Source of the DNA: Tubulanus polymorphus
Taxonomy: Eukaryota > Nemertea > Palaeonemertea > Tubulaniformes > Tubulanidae
Direction of reading: 5' to 3'
Assembly: GCF_964204645.1 (NCBI RefSeq)
Contig: NC_134026.1
Location: 24,508,650 to 24,572,649, forward strand
Length of the DNA stretch: 64,000 nucleotides
Position numbers and translations under genes: made by a program. Shown piece after piece: positions 49,150 to 62,400 of the stretch. The stretch's first letter is position 1, and each line of letters opens with the position of its first letter. The notes beneath the pieces were generated by a model, which saw only the letters and a list, made by a program, of their open reading frames with translations, was not told where the DNA came from and did no database searches.

Positions 49150-52100
49150 GATACACATGTAATTCTTTATTGATAAAATAAACATTACATTACACTACAA
49201 AACATATATCCAAATCATGCAAAAACGGATGCAATAACTTTATCAATTCTCATGATAATAATAGTCCTCTTTCACATTCGAATTGAGAGCAACGGTAATC
49301 ATATGAATAACTCCGTATAAGATGAGACAGAAGTGACTTCATTGGATTATCTCTTGTGGAGGGTGACGCTTTTCAATCCGCTGTACGGAAATTACGTCTA
49401 GAGACATTCGTCTGACCCGGCGAGGCCTCCCTTGTCAATCAATCTCTGTTATATACACCAGATCCACACCAGTAATACTTGTCATCAGATTCCTATAATC
49501 CTCTCATCTTCTTCAAAAAGTCAAGGTGGCGAGAAGCAACACAATCTCGAAGAATGTAGCTGATAATGTGCCGAGAACGATATCAAGCGAGTTCTATGAA
49601 GATTCTCTACCTGTTATCTCGTCTAGATAAATCAGTCGGTTCATCTTACAAATAATGATATTCACTTATGATGAATAATTCAGGATCATCCAAATGTAGA
49701 AGAGTAAAGACTCCATTTGTTGCTAAGTCGAGACCATGAATTTGGTATCTTATTCATATTACCACGTTTGCGACACTGAAGACAGTGGATAATTTTTTGA
49801 GCGCAAAAATGTCGTTCGTGATTCATGAATAAGCAGCAAAAGTTAATCATGCCGAGCCTGATAATTCTACGATACTCGTTGACGCTTCCTGGGCTGTGGT
49901 TCGAAATCAGAACTCAGGAATATCAAATGTAGCCACATTATCCAAACCCATTCATTTGCCGGCATAACGGGCTGATAACATTCGATTTAGCACATTCATA
50001 CGCAAAATAATAAGCCTATTACGACAGCTTGCATTGTGTTAGTGCCAGTCTATAAGGCGAGTAGTTTCCTGAGTTGACTCCTTTTATGACTACCCGCCAT
50101 AAATCGGTATTAGCTCACATACGCGCGCACGTAACCATGTGATAGATGGTCTAATCACTATTGGTTTCTGAAACTACAAATATCTGTCGCTGATAAACGC
50201 TCCGGTACATATGTTTGGCCAAGGTTAACCATCAAATTGTATGGTTGATCACAGGATCGTGGACAGACGACGGAGGCATGCAACATTCCATATTCGCTTC
50301 ACACGCATTTACACATGTTATTGTTTTACAGACCACCACACCACACCCAAAATCATTAGCTGCAATATCACAGCTTTGATGGGTTTACATAGTTTGTCGC
50401 TAACTGGATAAGCAAATAGCAAAAACAACGAACAGTTAATCAGGTTATCAAACATAGAAATATAATAATAATAGAATGAAATAATCAATCAAACCCCACG
50501 ACGAAAACATCAATTTATTCTACCCTCTCTCAAATATTGCAGCGAAACAATTTAACCAGCTTTGATTTATTGCTTGACATTTTGATAATTTTCTCTCATG
50601 AAAACAAACTGCTATGCCCACATATTTTGGATTTCTGGAAATTACTTCAGTGTTCGATATAAATCAAAGAAACGGATAGCGTTTCAGATGACATGAACAA
50701 AGATTTTATAGATTTTGCAGACGAAATTAACTACGAAGGTCTGTTTATCTAATTGCTATAATTTCGGATAGAAGTGCCTGCATATGTAACGGTCAAGGGT
50801 TTGAATTTAGGTGAATTATATGAATCTTTCTCCTCTGTAGTTACAAGCGCGATACGACACCAAGATTATATTCTATTCATATTCGATTAATATTATGAGC
50901 TCTCTCCCTAACACACAAACATTTCAATAACCACGACATTTTCATTGCGAATTTACACAACTTTGTCATGAGAGAGGAAATTAGACGAGTTCGTACTTTA
51001 CTCACATTTTGCTACGCGGGCATTGAACTATCCTTTTCAATTTGCGGTGTAATACGAGAGCGAAGAATTCGAACTCTTCAAAGATCTCATCAAGAAAAGT
51101 GAGTCATTACCACCGAGACAACAAGTTTTTAGTCTTTGATTCATTGCTGGTTCAGAGCCACTAAAGGAAACACTTGAGGTTCTCTTGAAGAATTCAAAAA
51201 TGAGGTTTGCGTGCTTTCTTCAGTTGAAACACTTATGATTATAAAACCATTCACCGCAAACAAAAGCTTGTTCGTGAAAAAGACCATCATCAAGCAATTC
51301 TTGAATAGAATCACGGACAATGAATTTGATATCATGATTTTGTATGCTCGCAACTGTTTGAATTCACTGACGCAGACAGAAGTGGATCATCAATAAGTGT
51401 AATCAACTTTTTTTCATAACAATAAAAGTGAAAAAAGTGAAAAACTCAGTTTATTACCATTGGGTTACTTACAATCTTTCTTTTTTCATCGATGGTCAAA
51501 CTGATAATAATCTATTGTCATATATGTTCTGAATGCTGAAGTCAGATTGTGTATTTGCAGTGCTAATTGAATGGTCGTGTTCAATGTAAGGTAGACAGAA
51601 CTGATGAATATTTCATCGATTTCAGGTATGGAGATACGTTCAATCAACACTTGGGAAATAGGAGCGGATGAGAGTATTTGACCGCACAGAATTCCGAAAA
51701 CTATCCTCAGCTATTCTTAAGAACATTACCGTTAAGATAGGCAATCATAACGTTTGTAGTATCAAGCGGAAAGAGGCGAGCAGTACATACCATGTTCTCC
51801 GAAACTAATGTCAGCAATGATTACATTATCTCATAGATGTCGAAATCTAGGAGAGACATTACGTCTTTGTGCCTCTGGCGATTGCTTCTTTTTTGACTAT
51901 ACGGTATCGTTCTCTCTTGATTTCTCGTATCGCATTCTGTAAAAAGGCTAGCTGGCGTCTAATTACACGTTCCTCTACCATTGGCAATTTTTCAATCGGC
52001 TGCTTTATTCAGTTAGACGGATCGTACATGAAAAGGAGATAATGATCACTAAGTCGTCGAGGTACTTTGAGACGTTGAAAAACATTTTGTTACTGTATGC

Positions 52101-53202
52101 AACATCTTGAGTAGTAATTAGGTACAACAACTTGTTTCGGTCCAGGTGTTTCTTGCAAAGATCATCGATATATCTTCCCACGACACAATAATGTGAAAAT
52201 CTATTCCATGGAGACTCGGATGGCATGTTTCTTATTGCAAAAAAAAACTCCTCGAGGCTTATTTAGTTTCTAGATTCCGAGGAAAATTGGAGAAACAAGA
52301 CTCCCTTTCCATTGAAAACAGTGAAAACAAAATTCACCTGCGTTAGAAACATTACCTTCTCTTGACATGACTAGTTTTTTGCGAAGGCTCGTCTAACATC
52401 TTCCTTATTGTTTACGTTACTGCTTTTGTTATTTCATAACTATCTATCATTTGCATTACTGTCAATATTTTAACGGCGTTATCCGACGTCAAATGGACGT
52501 CGTAAGTAGTGTAACAATACGGCAAATCACGTGAAACCACCCTTTCACAACTCACCCGTCGAGAAACATCGGAAAAAAGACGGGGAAGCGCGGTTATGAT
52601 GTATTTGTGGGGAAAACTAACGCAAAATGAAGGAATTTCAATAAAATTCGTTTATTTTTCGACTTTTTGACGATCAAAATCGTGAAAGGATAAAAAACCG
52701 ACGACTCTTTTTTTACAGTGTATAGATAGATTCTTTCAGAAATCCTTTCACTTTCGGAAATCCATTCACTTATGAACATTTCAACAGGTGCAATTATAAT
52801 CTCGTTATAGATATTATGAAAGAAGGAAAACTTTTTTTTACTGTAAATCGTGTAAATTGTTTTTGCAATACTTTCCTTGTTATGGAAATAAAAAGCGTAC
52901 GAATATCTTCTTACGAGTAGGCCTATGTAGAATATGAAATGTCATGGCGTTAGGTCTATCTAATACTTGTACAACAACACCGGAATGTTTCTACAAAGAC
53001 TGTAAACCTGCGTAAAATCATCGTACATGATCTAAAAGCCTGCTTTTGCGGTTCTTTGATCATTACATGATTGTCCATTAGGGCTTTAGTCTTAATTACC
53101 GGAGAGGGATCATACATGGGTGAACCATGATGTAAAGGATTTTGTACGCATGGCTTCAGCTACCTTCATATACCTGTATCTTATCTGATAGTCTTGGTTG
53201 AT

Positions 53203-53271
53203 GTTTAATTGAAATTACAGCTGTATGTTTTCAATCTTCACGATTGAAAACATACAGTACATTAATTAAAC
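53203..53271. repeat. Hairpin with perfect 16-bp stem
   Basis: CTGTATGTTTTCAATC (53221-53236) and its exact complement (53242-53257) enclose a 5-nt loop. The outer GTTTAATT and AATTAAAC flanks extend the stem imperfectly to about 30 bp. The size is compatible with a small fold-back element. The 5-nt loop is short for a typical animal miRNA precursor. Confidence 0.9.
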
Positions 53272-55805
53272 CCCATTGGTCATGGCGACTGCAAAGAAAA
53301 AGATCCACGGACCAACACAGCAAAACCATAATTTTGATGTTTCCTTTCATCAGCATATTGTCACATAACTCAATTACATTAATTTCATTTCGTCTTGTAC
53401 TCCGCATTTTTATTTAATTAGTCGCCCACTGATAAACCAGTTTCACCTTGCATACATCCAATGTGGTAAAATAGAATTATGTTTTATCACATTTCATTTC
53501 ATAAGCAGGCACTTGTCATGCACCATTCATTCGTTCGTACACATTTGTTTTGCCACCATAAAATGCATCCAATCGATCTATCAGTCATCAATCGGTCAGC
53601 TCATGGCCCGGCATCTCCGTCATTTGAATAAGCTACTGATGATAGCATTTAAGCTAGACGAGGTGATTATAGAGGCTAATAGAGCTTACATCCGGAGTAA
53701 ATTCCTCGTCACATATTGCAAATTACGTATCATCACATGGACACTCATCAGTGTTGCCGAAATAGCAGCGTTTTGAATAACAGTTCATTAAATATTATGA
53801 CCAAAGAAATACGACGGGTGTCACTTTGAAGTGTCTTTTGCTTGTATGAGAGGACCTTGCGCTAGGAGAAACTCACGCCACTTGACATCCGTTAATGAAC
53901 AACTCACATCAAAAAATAACAGCAGTGAACATTATTTCGTCAACTGCATACGAGCAACTGGACACAAAATCGAATGCCGCAATGGTTTTACACATCTGGA
54001 CCTCCACAGAGGCCAAGTTCAGTTACTACGATGGATGTATACTCTAAGTGCGAGGATACTCATAAAAAAGTGGACGTGTTGATAAATATCATTTAATATT
54101 TATGGGCTAGATGCTCTAAATGAAGATATTGAATCGCGGCTGCCTGCACATACGCAACCATCATCCGTTCGGTTGGTGATAAATTGGCGCTCATGACGCA
54201 GCGCGGTGAGTTTTACTGATCAAGTTCTGGTTTTATCACCTGCCAGAGACTCGAAGTCGGCAACGCGGACAGATCTTTCACTGATACGTGCGACTAGTAG
54301 GCTACGGTTTTCATTCCAGTCTTGTTAAAGTTTCTTGAGACACCAACAAACATCGGTGTTGAAAAATTCATAGAAAGGAACCTATGCTTTTATAAAAGGA
54401 ACCGTACAGTTACAAAAAGAAGGGTTATATAGAAATTTCTTCAACATCGGGATAAAAAAACTATACGTAAGTACGTTGAAAGTCGGTTGTACAGTGATGT
54501 CGATTAGTCTGACTGAGATAGATAAATGAAAAGAACTTTAATTCATAACTCTGAATCATGTTCTATGGAGAAATTATTGGCCTCTATTGCGAAAATTGCA
54601 AGAGATAGCTTTTCATAGTTTGTTCCTACGAAATGGAGCGGGTTTGTAGTTTAAGATCTCTGTAGACTTTGACTTAATTTTGCGTATGTCAGATTATTTC
54701 TAAACCAGTGGCAGTATCGCGGGGATGTCGGAGACGTAATCAGCTTTTATTTCTAAGTCCTACTCAGATTTGGATCTGATGCGGTGTAAAAATACTTAAA
54801 TTACAACTGAAGAAAATGGGGTTGCGGAATCAACGGAAGAGATATAAGTTTAACGAAATTGTACCACTACTTGTATTATCCAAAATCTGCTTGAAAACCA
54901 TCACATCAGTGTTAATATGTTAATACAGTTGATGTACCCATGCGAAAATCTAGCTTTGACCCAAATGGTTGTATAATTTGGAAAATATAATAAGCCTTTG
55001 ATCAGAGTGATGTACCGTTTACTTCGTAGGAATAAAAGGTGTACAGTAACATTGCTTGTTCCTCAATTGTTTTGAAACTTGAAACTAATAGCAAATCCAT
55101 TAGGTCATATGCGATTCAAAGGATACATAAGAGTTACTAAGGCATCTTTGACGAGCTAAAATGAAGATTTGATTCCAGATAGCTCATACCACACATCCAA
55201 CTAAGAAACACATAACAGCATGTTAAAAAATCAGAAAGGTAACGGATTAACCCAAGATTGCGGGAGGAATCCTGATTGCAGTAGCAGGGATTGTAGGTTT
55301 TCAATTACTCTCGTGTCCTTCAATGGCGATTTCATCAATCTGGCCAAATGACGGGAAAATGTCATCAGCCATTATTTTGGTTTTGGCCACTAGGATGTTT
55401 AAATGAAGAATTATATATCGCTATCCAGATTTCCAGCTTTCCTAAACCTCTCCTATATTTCATAATGGACGCGTTGCTGAACGTGGTTGATTAATTATTC
55501 GCTGCATATGCATGCATATGGCGTCAACACAGATGATAATGCGAAAGACAACGACAAGCACACAAGATGTAAAATGAAACGATGATAGTTCACAATTATG
55601 GTAATATAGTAGAACATTGCCTAGAGAACGTTTCTGCTGAGTTAGATGATTGACTAATCAAACATAACCCTATATCTGACTAAATTTCTACATTTTTCAA
55701 AATTTAGGCGATTTTGGTTCACAAAAAGGATCTATGATACATAACGAATTATGAATTTTCATAATAATTATTTATTCCGTAGCATAGATAGATTTCTTCG
55801 TAGTC

Positions 55806-55929
55806 ACGAGAGAAAACCCACAATAAATTCAGCCAAAAATGAAAACTTCTATAGAAAAATGATATTCATATTTCGAGCAACAATTCGGCTAAATACGATT
55901 AGCTAATAGTATTATGGGATTTCTCTCGT
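55806..55929. repeat. 124-bp inverted repeat with ACGAGAGAAA ends
   Basis: ACGAGAGAAAACCCACAATA at the left end matches the reverse complement of the right end with a few mismatches. The words AATTCAGCCAAA and AATTCGGCTAAA inside resemble the arm sequence of the inverted repeat at 2401. A small DNA transposon relic is likely. Confidence 0.55.
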
Positions 55930-58900
55930 TATTCATCATACACGGATATTAAGTGTATCTTCTCGTCTTTTCTTCGTAGACATATTCCAAACTGAAAATA
56001 GGAACTACAATTGTCGTTTTCATGTCACAAATTACAATATTCCACCGTAAACTTTGCTTCTTCCTCAAACCATTCTCTGCTTCTATGTTTCATACAGACA
56101 TTCAACAACGGAACGTTGGGCATCATTTGTTCGTCGACATGTGTACGCCAGAGAAATGTCAATTGCACGTTTATCTCTGCGCGTGAAAAGTATTCATACT
56201 TATGTGAAATGTGAACATTGGCTGTGGCTATACTCATTTGCTTGCAATACCGGTATATCTAAATCGTTTTGCAATTTGTGTAGTAAAAGATGAAAATGCG
56301 TTTATACATTTGAGGTTTACACGATTGCTTTACTCCATAATGGTGGAGGTGATTGGATTCAAGGGAATAAAAATGTCACTTTTGGCTGACTATCGACCAT
56401 GAAATGTTTACAATTATAATGGGGATTTCAACGTCATTATGATAAAAATTGCACCCTGCATTCATTCATGTTTGATATGCAAAATCATTACTATCTGTAT
56501 CAGCTTTTCCAGGCGACGTACATAGTGCAGATACGTAAATAGGTAATTACATTGTCACTGTACATGATCTCCGTTTATCATTGTCGTCGAAGCGCAAGCA
56601 ACTTAGCGAATTGATTGTGCATTTTACAAGGACGCGTCAAACTGATCAGCTTACATGGACCACGTAATAGATTAACAATCGTTCTCATAGGATACTGTTA
56701 GTTCCCACGATCGTGAAATTCAATTTCACAAACTGTATCAACAATTCGGTTTATTCAACTAGAAAGTCTGCATCGTATGCATCTGAACCACACATGAATC
56801 TGGAAGAGTGATAATACTGTTGTACGCACTGACCAGATTGGTCGAAAAATTTGCGATTTTTTTCTGAGCTGTAATGCTCACGCTGGATCTTATGATCACG
56901 TACTATGATGTTCCTAGCGATGTTTGAAGTAACAAACTCTTCACTAACACCTCTGACCACTTCTCTTATTGGTTATAATAGCCATTAATATTGGCACACC
57001 CCGCAACAAGTTGTTTTTGTTTTTCTATTCAACCACTCTAAGTTTTAGAAAAATTGCCATGATGTTTTCATTCATCTTTCGGCCTTTTTTTCTAATCAAT
57101 CTCCACCCACTGGCTGTTGTTAAAACCCACGATTATATTCGTGTAAAAATGCAATCAGCTCATCCCTCTGGCTTATCACGATATGCATAAAATATAAAAC
57201 CTTCCGTATGTCATCAAAGCTAGTACATTTTAAACGTATATATTGAACATAGACAAGCTGTTTGCTTATCATTGAATCGTTCATTGATTACTAGTGAAGC
57301 GGATCCGGCTGTAAATGATCGGATCTGCCTACGAATAATCTTTAAAGTGAAATGAGACCTGTGCCTTGGTTGCAATCGACAAGGTCGACCATCATTTTCC
57401 CACTTTTAATACAGCTATATGGTCCAACCACTCATTCCACCAGAATACATTTCTATTTTTTTGTGCGGTGTCGTCAAATTTTCAGACCCATCATAATTCT
57501 GTATTTCTAAAGCTCACTGTTTTTGTCGACTTTCAAATTTCATGCCAATTTTAGGCTGGTAGTTAAATCTTAAGATAAGCGAAAGATTGTAGTCGGAGAA
57601 AACATGTATTTGGTCAAGAAAAACTTCAAACTGTGAAAACAAAACCGAGTTCGATGATTCGATTCCTGAGCAATATAGCCTTTACGTTTCAATTGTTTTT
57701 TTGAAAAATGAATCTTCGTATATAATATCGAAGAAATTGTACTACAGTTATTTCAGAACCAAACAAATGTCAAAGGTAGAGAAGAATATTTCTCACATTA
57801 TCACACGGTAGGGTAGAATTAACTCCTTTAGAATTCCTACGGGTAGGTAATAAGAACCTACGTATAGGAACAGGCGATGAGCGCCAAGAGTACGAAGATT
57901 ACTTTAATCTTTTTGTCACGCGATCTAAAATCCATCTAAGGTATTTTTGGCATGCTGACATGACTCTGATAATTCCCTTATTCTTTTAAATTACCGTTAG
58001 ATTACATGTTTGCTATTTATTTGTTCGTTTGAATTTGTTTTTATGATAAAATTCGTCATGATTTGTGGTAGAAAATGATTTGCTCTAACGATTTTTCCAG
58101 AATGTTTACTTTTTGCAATTTTGGATTGTAGTTTGATTAAATTCTAAATGAAAAAAGCTTAATTGGTTTTACAATTTTCTTTTTATCACACGATGCCATC
58201 TAATCAGTTACTACTAGTCATCCCTAGTTGGTAATCCATCAATGACTCCCTGGGGCCGTTCCTGTTACCCTGGCCTTCTATATGTGCTCCCCATTCCTCC
58301 ATGTGCATTCAACCCCTTGCGTTATAATTTTCAACTCAAAAACACTCGGAACATTTTACGATGAATGCAATGTGTGTATTTATACGAATAAATGAATTAT
58401 AGTTACTGTTTCCACACCGTTTCGTGTTTCGTAGACCAGAGTTCCGCTATTCACAGTGTTACAAGCAACAGTTTCATTATTTTTTTCCAATCATAGATAC
58501 CTAGCATGTTGTAACAAGTTTCAGGTATCTAGTTTTGTAGTGTGGCAGTAACATAGTCTACGCTTTTCGATAATGATAAGAAAATTGCTTTTTCTTGCCA
58601 ATATACGCCATTACAACCGGTGATAATTGAATTATCTCCTTATTCTAACAGTATTGCTAAGTTTGCATGAATTCACCACATTTTACACTTATTTGCGGTC
58701 ACGACATACATCGACCTCAGATTCCGTGCAATCTGAAACATAATTCCATATGCTGCATCGTGTAAATTGCATCAGGTTCCGATGAATGGAGAGTTGACTC
58801 GTATGGGTTATTCGTTCGTTGCGTGACACACATGAATCTCTATGATCACTCAACTCCTTGTAGTAGAATCTCAAGGTATCAAGGCCTCACACTTCAAAAA

Positions 58901-59468
58901 TATGTACATATCAAAGTGTGTAAGAATTCAAAATTTCTTTTCTTAAAACAGTTTTCAAGTTATCTTAAAGTATACGTATTTTCGACCCCAATGTTTTATT
59001 TCATTTAGAACTATCCTTCAAATAAAAAATCTTCTCCGCAAAATGCAAATGTCTACATTCATTTTATTACACAGTTTTTATTTTGTTTGAATTCTATCTA
59101 TCAAATTCTGCATTCATATTACTCATAACTACTAAGTAAACAGTTATTTTTCAGCTGCAAGCAAGCTTAATGGACTTGTTATAAATGAAAATACTAATTG
59201 ATGAAATACAAAGCTGATGGCCACGTCGCCAGGGAGCATGTTATTGCTGCAAATTTTAAATGAATATCCATACCGGGCTGTTCGTGCACGCATCAATTTA
59301 AAAAACGGCGAATTTGCCGTCAATCTGTTCCAGTTATAAATAAGATATAAAACGCTAGTAATTAAGTTAAGTTTCACTTGACTTGCATTTTATGCGAGAA
59401 AGATGTTGACGGGAGCTGCTAGAAGAGAATAATCAAATAGTATATCAATTGTGTATTTCAGGGTTGAA

Positions 59469-62400
59469 ATGGCTGTAAATTACCATCGCCGGCATATTAT
59501 ACTGATTTGGGGTGCGTTGGAGTGCTTCTTTTTCAGCGGAATTGTTTTCGGGTGGCCGGGATTTTTAACGGAAATTCTTGCTCATACTGGATACTTCTCT
59601 GATGTCTGCACCAATATCGGAAATGATAGCAACGATTCCGTCACGGACTTATTGACTTCGGACGTCGATCCCCCGACCGAGGTAACTTTGGATACAATCG
59701 GCTCGGATGTTCGCAGGGTAATCAGTTCGAATCTCGTGCAAGACGGAAAGCGAAATCTAACGAATGCTCTTCACAAAATACAACAAACGAACGCGGACGA
59801 CGATGATGATAATAACCACAATAATTATGAACCTTATGACAGTGACGTATTTCGAATGTTGCACACAAATGAAACCTGTAGACTGCAAAGAGACGAAATA
59901 CATATTGTTTATGTGGTAGCCATTTCGATAATGTGCATCCTGTCGTTGTTTGGTGGAATATTTTATGATCTTTTCGGAACGATGCGTACGAGAATTATAG
60001 TCATGTAAGTAGATGATCTATTTTTTGTCAACATTGATTTACCGCATGAGCTAAATAGAAGTAGCAACCATTGCCTCATCAGAAATATCGGCGGTTATAC
60101 CTGTCGTACTGCTTTGCAATAGTTCTCTGGGAACGTTAAAATATGGAGTGTAATGAACAAACTCTGCACATAAAGAATGTGATATGTCAACATTTTGACC
60201 CCAGAAGAGAGTTCCATCAATCAGAATCAAAGTCGGAAGTGTAGATTAATTGATTGAATGCTTTCACTTAACCTTCCCTTCTTTAAACCCATTTTGCTAC
60301 ATCATTCATTGAAGGCGAGCCTTAGTTCTCATTTCAACATCATTCGTGAATGAATATTATTAATCTGCCCAACATCTCATTGATATATATTGGAGATCGT
60401 AAAAGCCCTCGCAGACCTAACATTTTGTTTATTGAAATATATGGAGAGATCGATTACAAAATCTCCCAGACAACCGAGAGTTCAGATTTAATTGAAAATC
60501 GTATTTACCTTGCTGTTTGGGCGCGAATAGTGTAAAATCGTATAAGAAAATCTTATACTGCTTCTTTGGTTGAATATACATTTCCCGTCTGGTGAAAATG
60601 AAAATCCATTTCACCCAGACGTATGACAGGGTCCCATTTCCCCTATCAGGTACATCGAATATGATTCAAGTTACTGTTTATCGGAAATATACATCAAATC
60701 ATATAATAGTTTTCCTATATTTTAGGGTACTTTTTACGGTTTCAACTTTGCTAGTGGCTTTCACTGCACCACGTACGTATACCTTAGTAAAGCTTCGTTA
60801 TAATACCTTTAATCGTCAACATCATACATTTTACTTAAAGTGAGCGTAGAATTTTAACTTGCTAACAATTGGCAATCGCCAACATTCATATTGTGTTTGC
60901 CGCGACAATTTATAACCAGGTTTTCGACGAAAAAAACCTTCATCGTACGTAGTTTTTAATGACATTTTCAGACCAGCCGTGGTTATTGTACGTCTCAATG
61001 AGTTTACTGTCATTCGCTGGTTTGTTGCTGCTGATGACAAATGTACAGGTGGCGAATTTATTCGGAAGCAAACGGTACACCGTAATGGCGTTTTACGTCG
61101 GTACATTCGACACGAGTCGACTGATACTTTTCTTGATCGAGGTAACCCAGGTTCTTACGCGTTTCTTACCCAATTACCTTCATTGTACCGATTGTCCGCT
61201 TGTATTATAATAATTTGTTTTTGAAGGGATTTCGTAGATATTCGTTTCGTAAAGTTTTTTTCTTGTTAGTCGGCAGGTGTTGTCTTTTATCTCCAGCGTT
61301 TGGTTATAATACAATAACCCATTAGTCACTCTTGTTCCAAGCGATGATTTAACTAAAAATGATTTCGCTGCTCATACATCTAAAATCTGACAGTTACTAC
61401 GGACTGCTCAAAATGCAAATTGCATGTTTCCTTTTCTTTCAATTCAAATCATTTGTCATTCTATACACTTAATATCACCGGCACTCTTTTCTGCGCATTA
61501 TGTTGCACGAACGTATTAGTGTTGCAAAGCCCATCCGTCTATAAACGTGACTTAGCTAATTGTATGTTCTACCAATCCTAATAATGCAGATCATCCATCA
61601 TTGTTTTTATTTCAGAAAACGACAGAAGTTGGAATAAACGCCCAACTGTCATTTATGTTTATCACCGTCTGTATCATCCCGTTCCTTATTGGCACGATAG
61701 CCCTGCTACCTAACAGACAAATTCCGTGGCCATTACCAGAACACTATGGCAAAGACAAGCGCAGATCTTCGTACCAAGACATAAGACAAGACAGCTTCCA
61801 AAAGGGGGATCGGGGAGGTGGGTTGTATATCAGTTTAAAGTATACGTTTGGGTGTTGTAAATCTGCTCTTTGAAATTTCAATCAAATCTCTAAATCACAT
61901 TTAGCCAACATTTGAATGTGAACGAACATAATTTCATCTGCTTGCAGGTTCCCAGAAGAGACGTAAGCAATTGCCACCTAAAATATCATTCAAGCAAGCG
62001 GCGCTGTCGTCTATATACTTCACCCACGTTATCTGGTACTCCTTGCTGAGTCTGAGAATGAACTATTACGAAGATCATTTGACGGAGAATGTAAAAAATC
62101 TTACCCAACAACATAACGGTAATGATTTTCAGGATCGAATAACCGTACATGCGTGTCAGCATTCTACTTGCTATTTCCAATTATCTTTCTAGTGTAAAGG
62201 TTAAAAAATAAGGGATTTGTTTGAAGAAAATGTATCATTTATGTAACGGATGAGATTCAGATAGCCTAACATAGTAATCAACATCAAGGGTCTCTGGCAG
62301 CAATAGTATGGAACCACACGAAAGTGGTTAGGTTGACAAATGCGATTCCGTTCAGAATAACAAGAGGATGTCCTTATCGTGATCGCATCAACCACTCAAT

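Larger units (their letters stand above)
43633..59468. other. Gene-poor interval of about 15.8 kb
   Basis: No open frame here resembles a known family, and most pairs of frames overlap on opposite strands as expected by chance. The longest, 48336-48764 (+, 142 residues), looks unstructured and has no splice context. The recognisable contents are the repeats at 44024-44560, 47860-48068, 48116-48342, 49096-49149, 53203-53271 and 55806-55929. Regulatory DNA for the SLC43A3-like gene, or its 5' untranslated exons, may lie in the right part. Confidence 0.5.

Noticed and set aside
51040-51400. Short open stretches that could be exons of an unseen gene
   Set aside because: They are interrupted by stops in each frame and cannot be joined by good splice sites; no similarity was recognised.
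56011-56402. Several overlapping frames on both strands
   Set aside because: Frames of similar length overlap on both strands, none resembles a protein family, and no splice signals support them.
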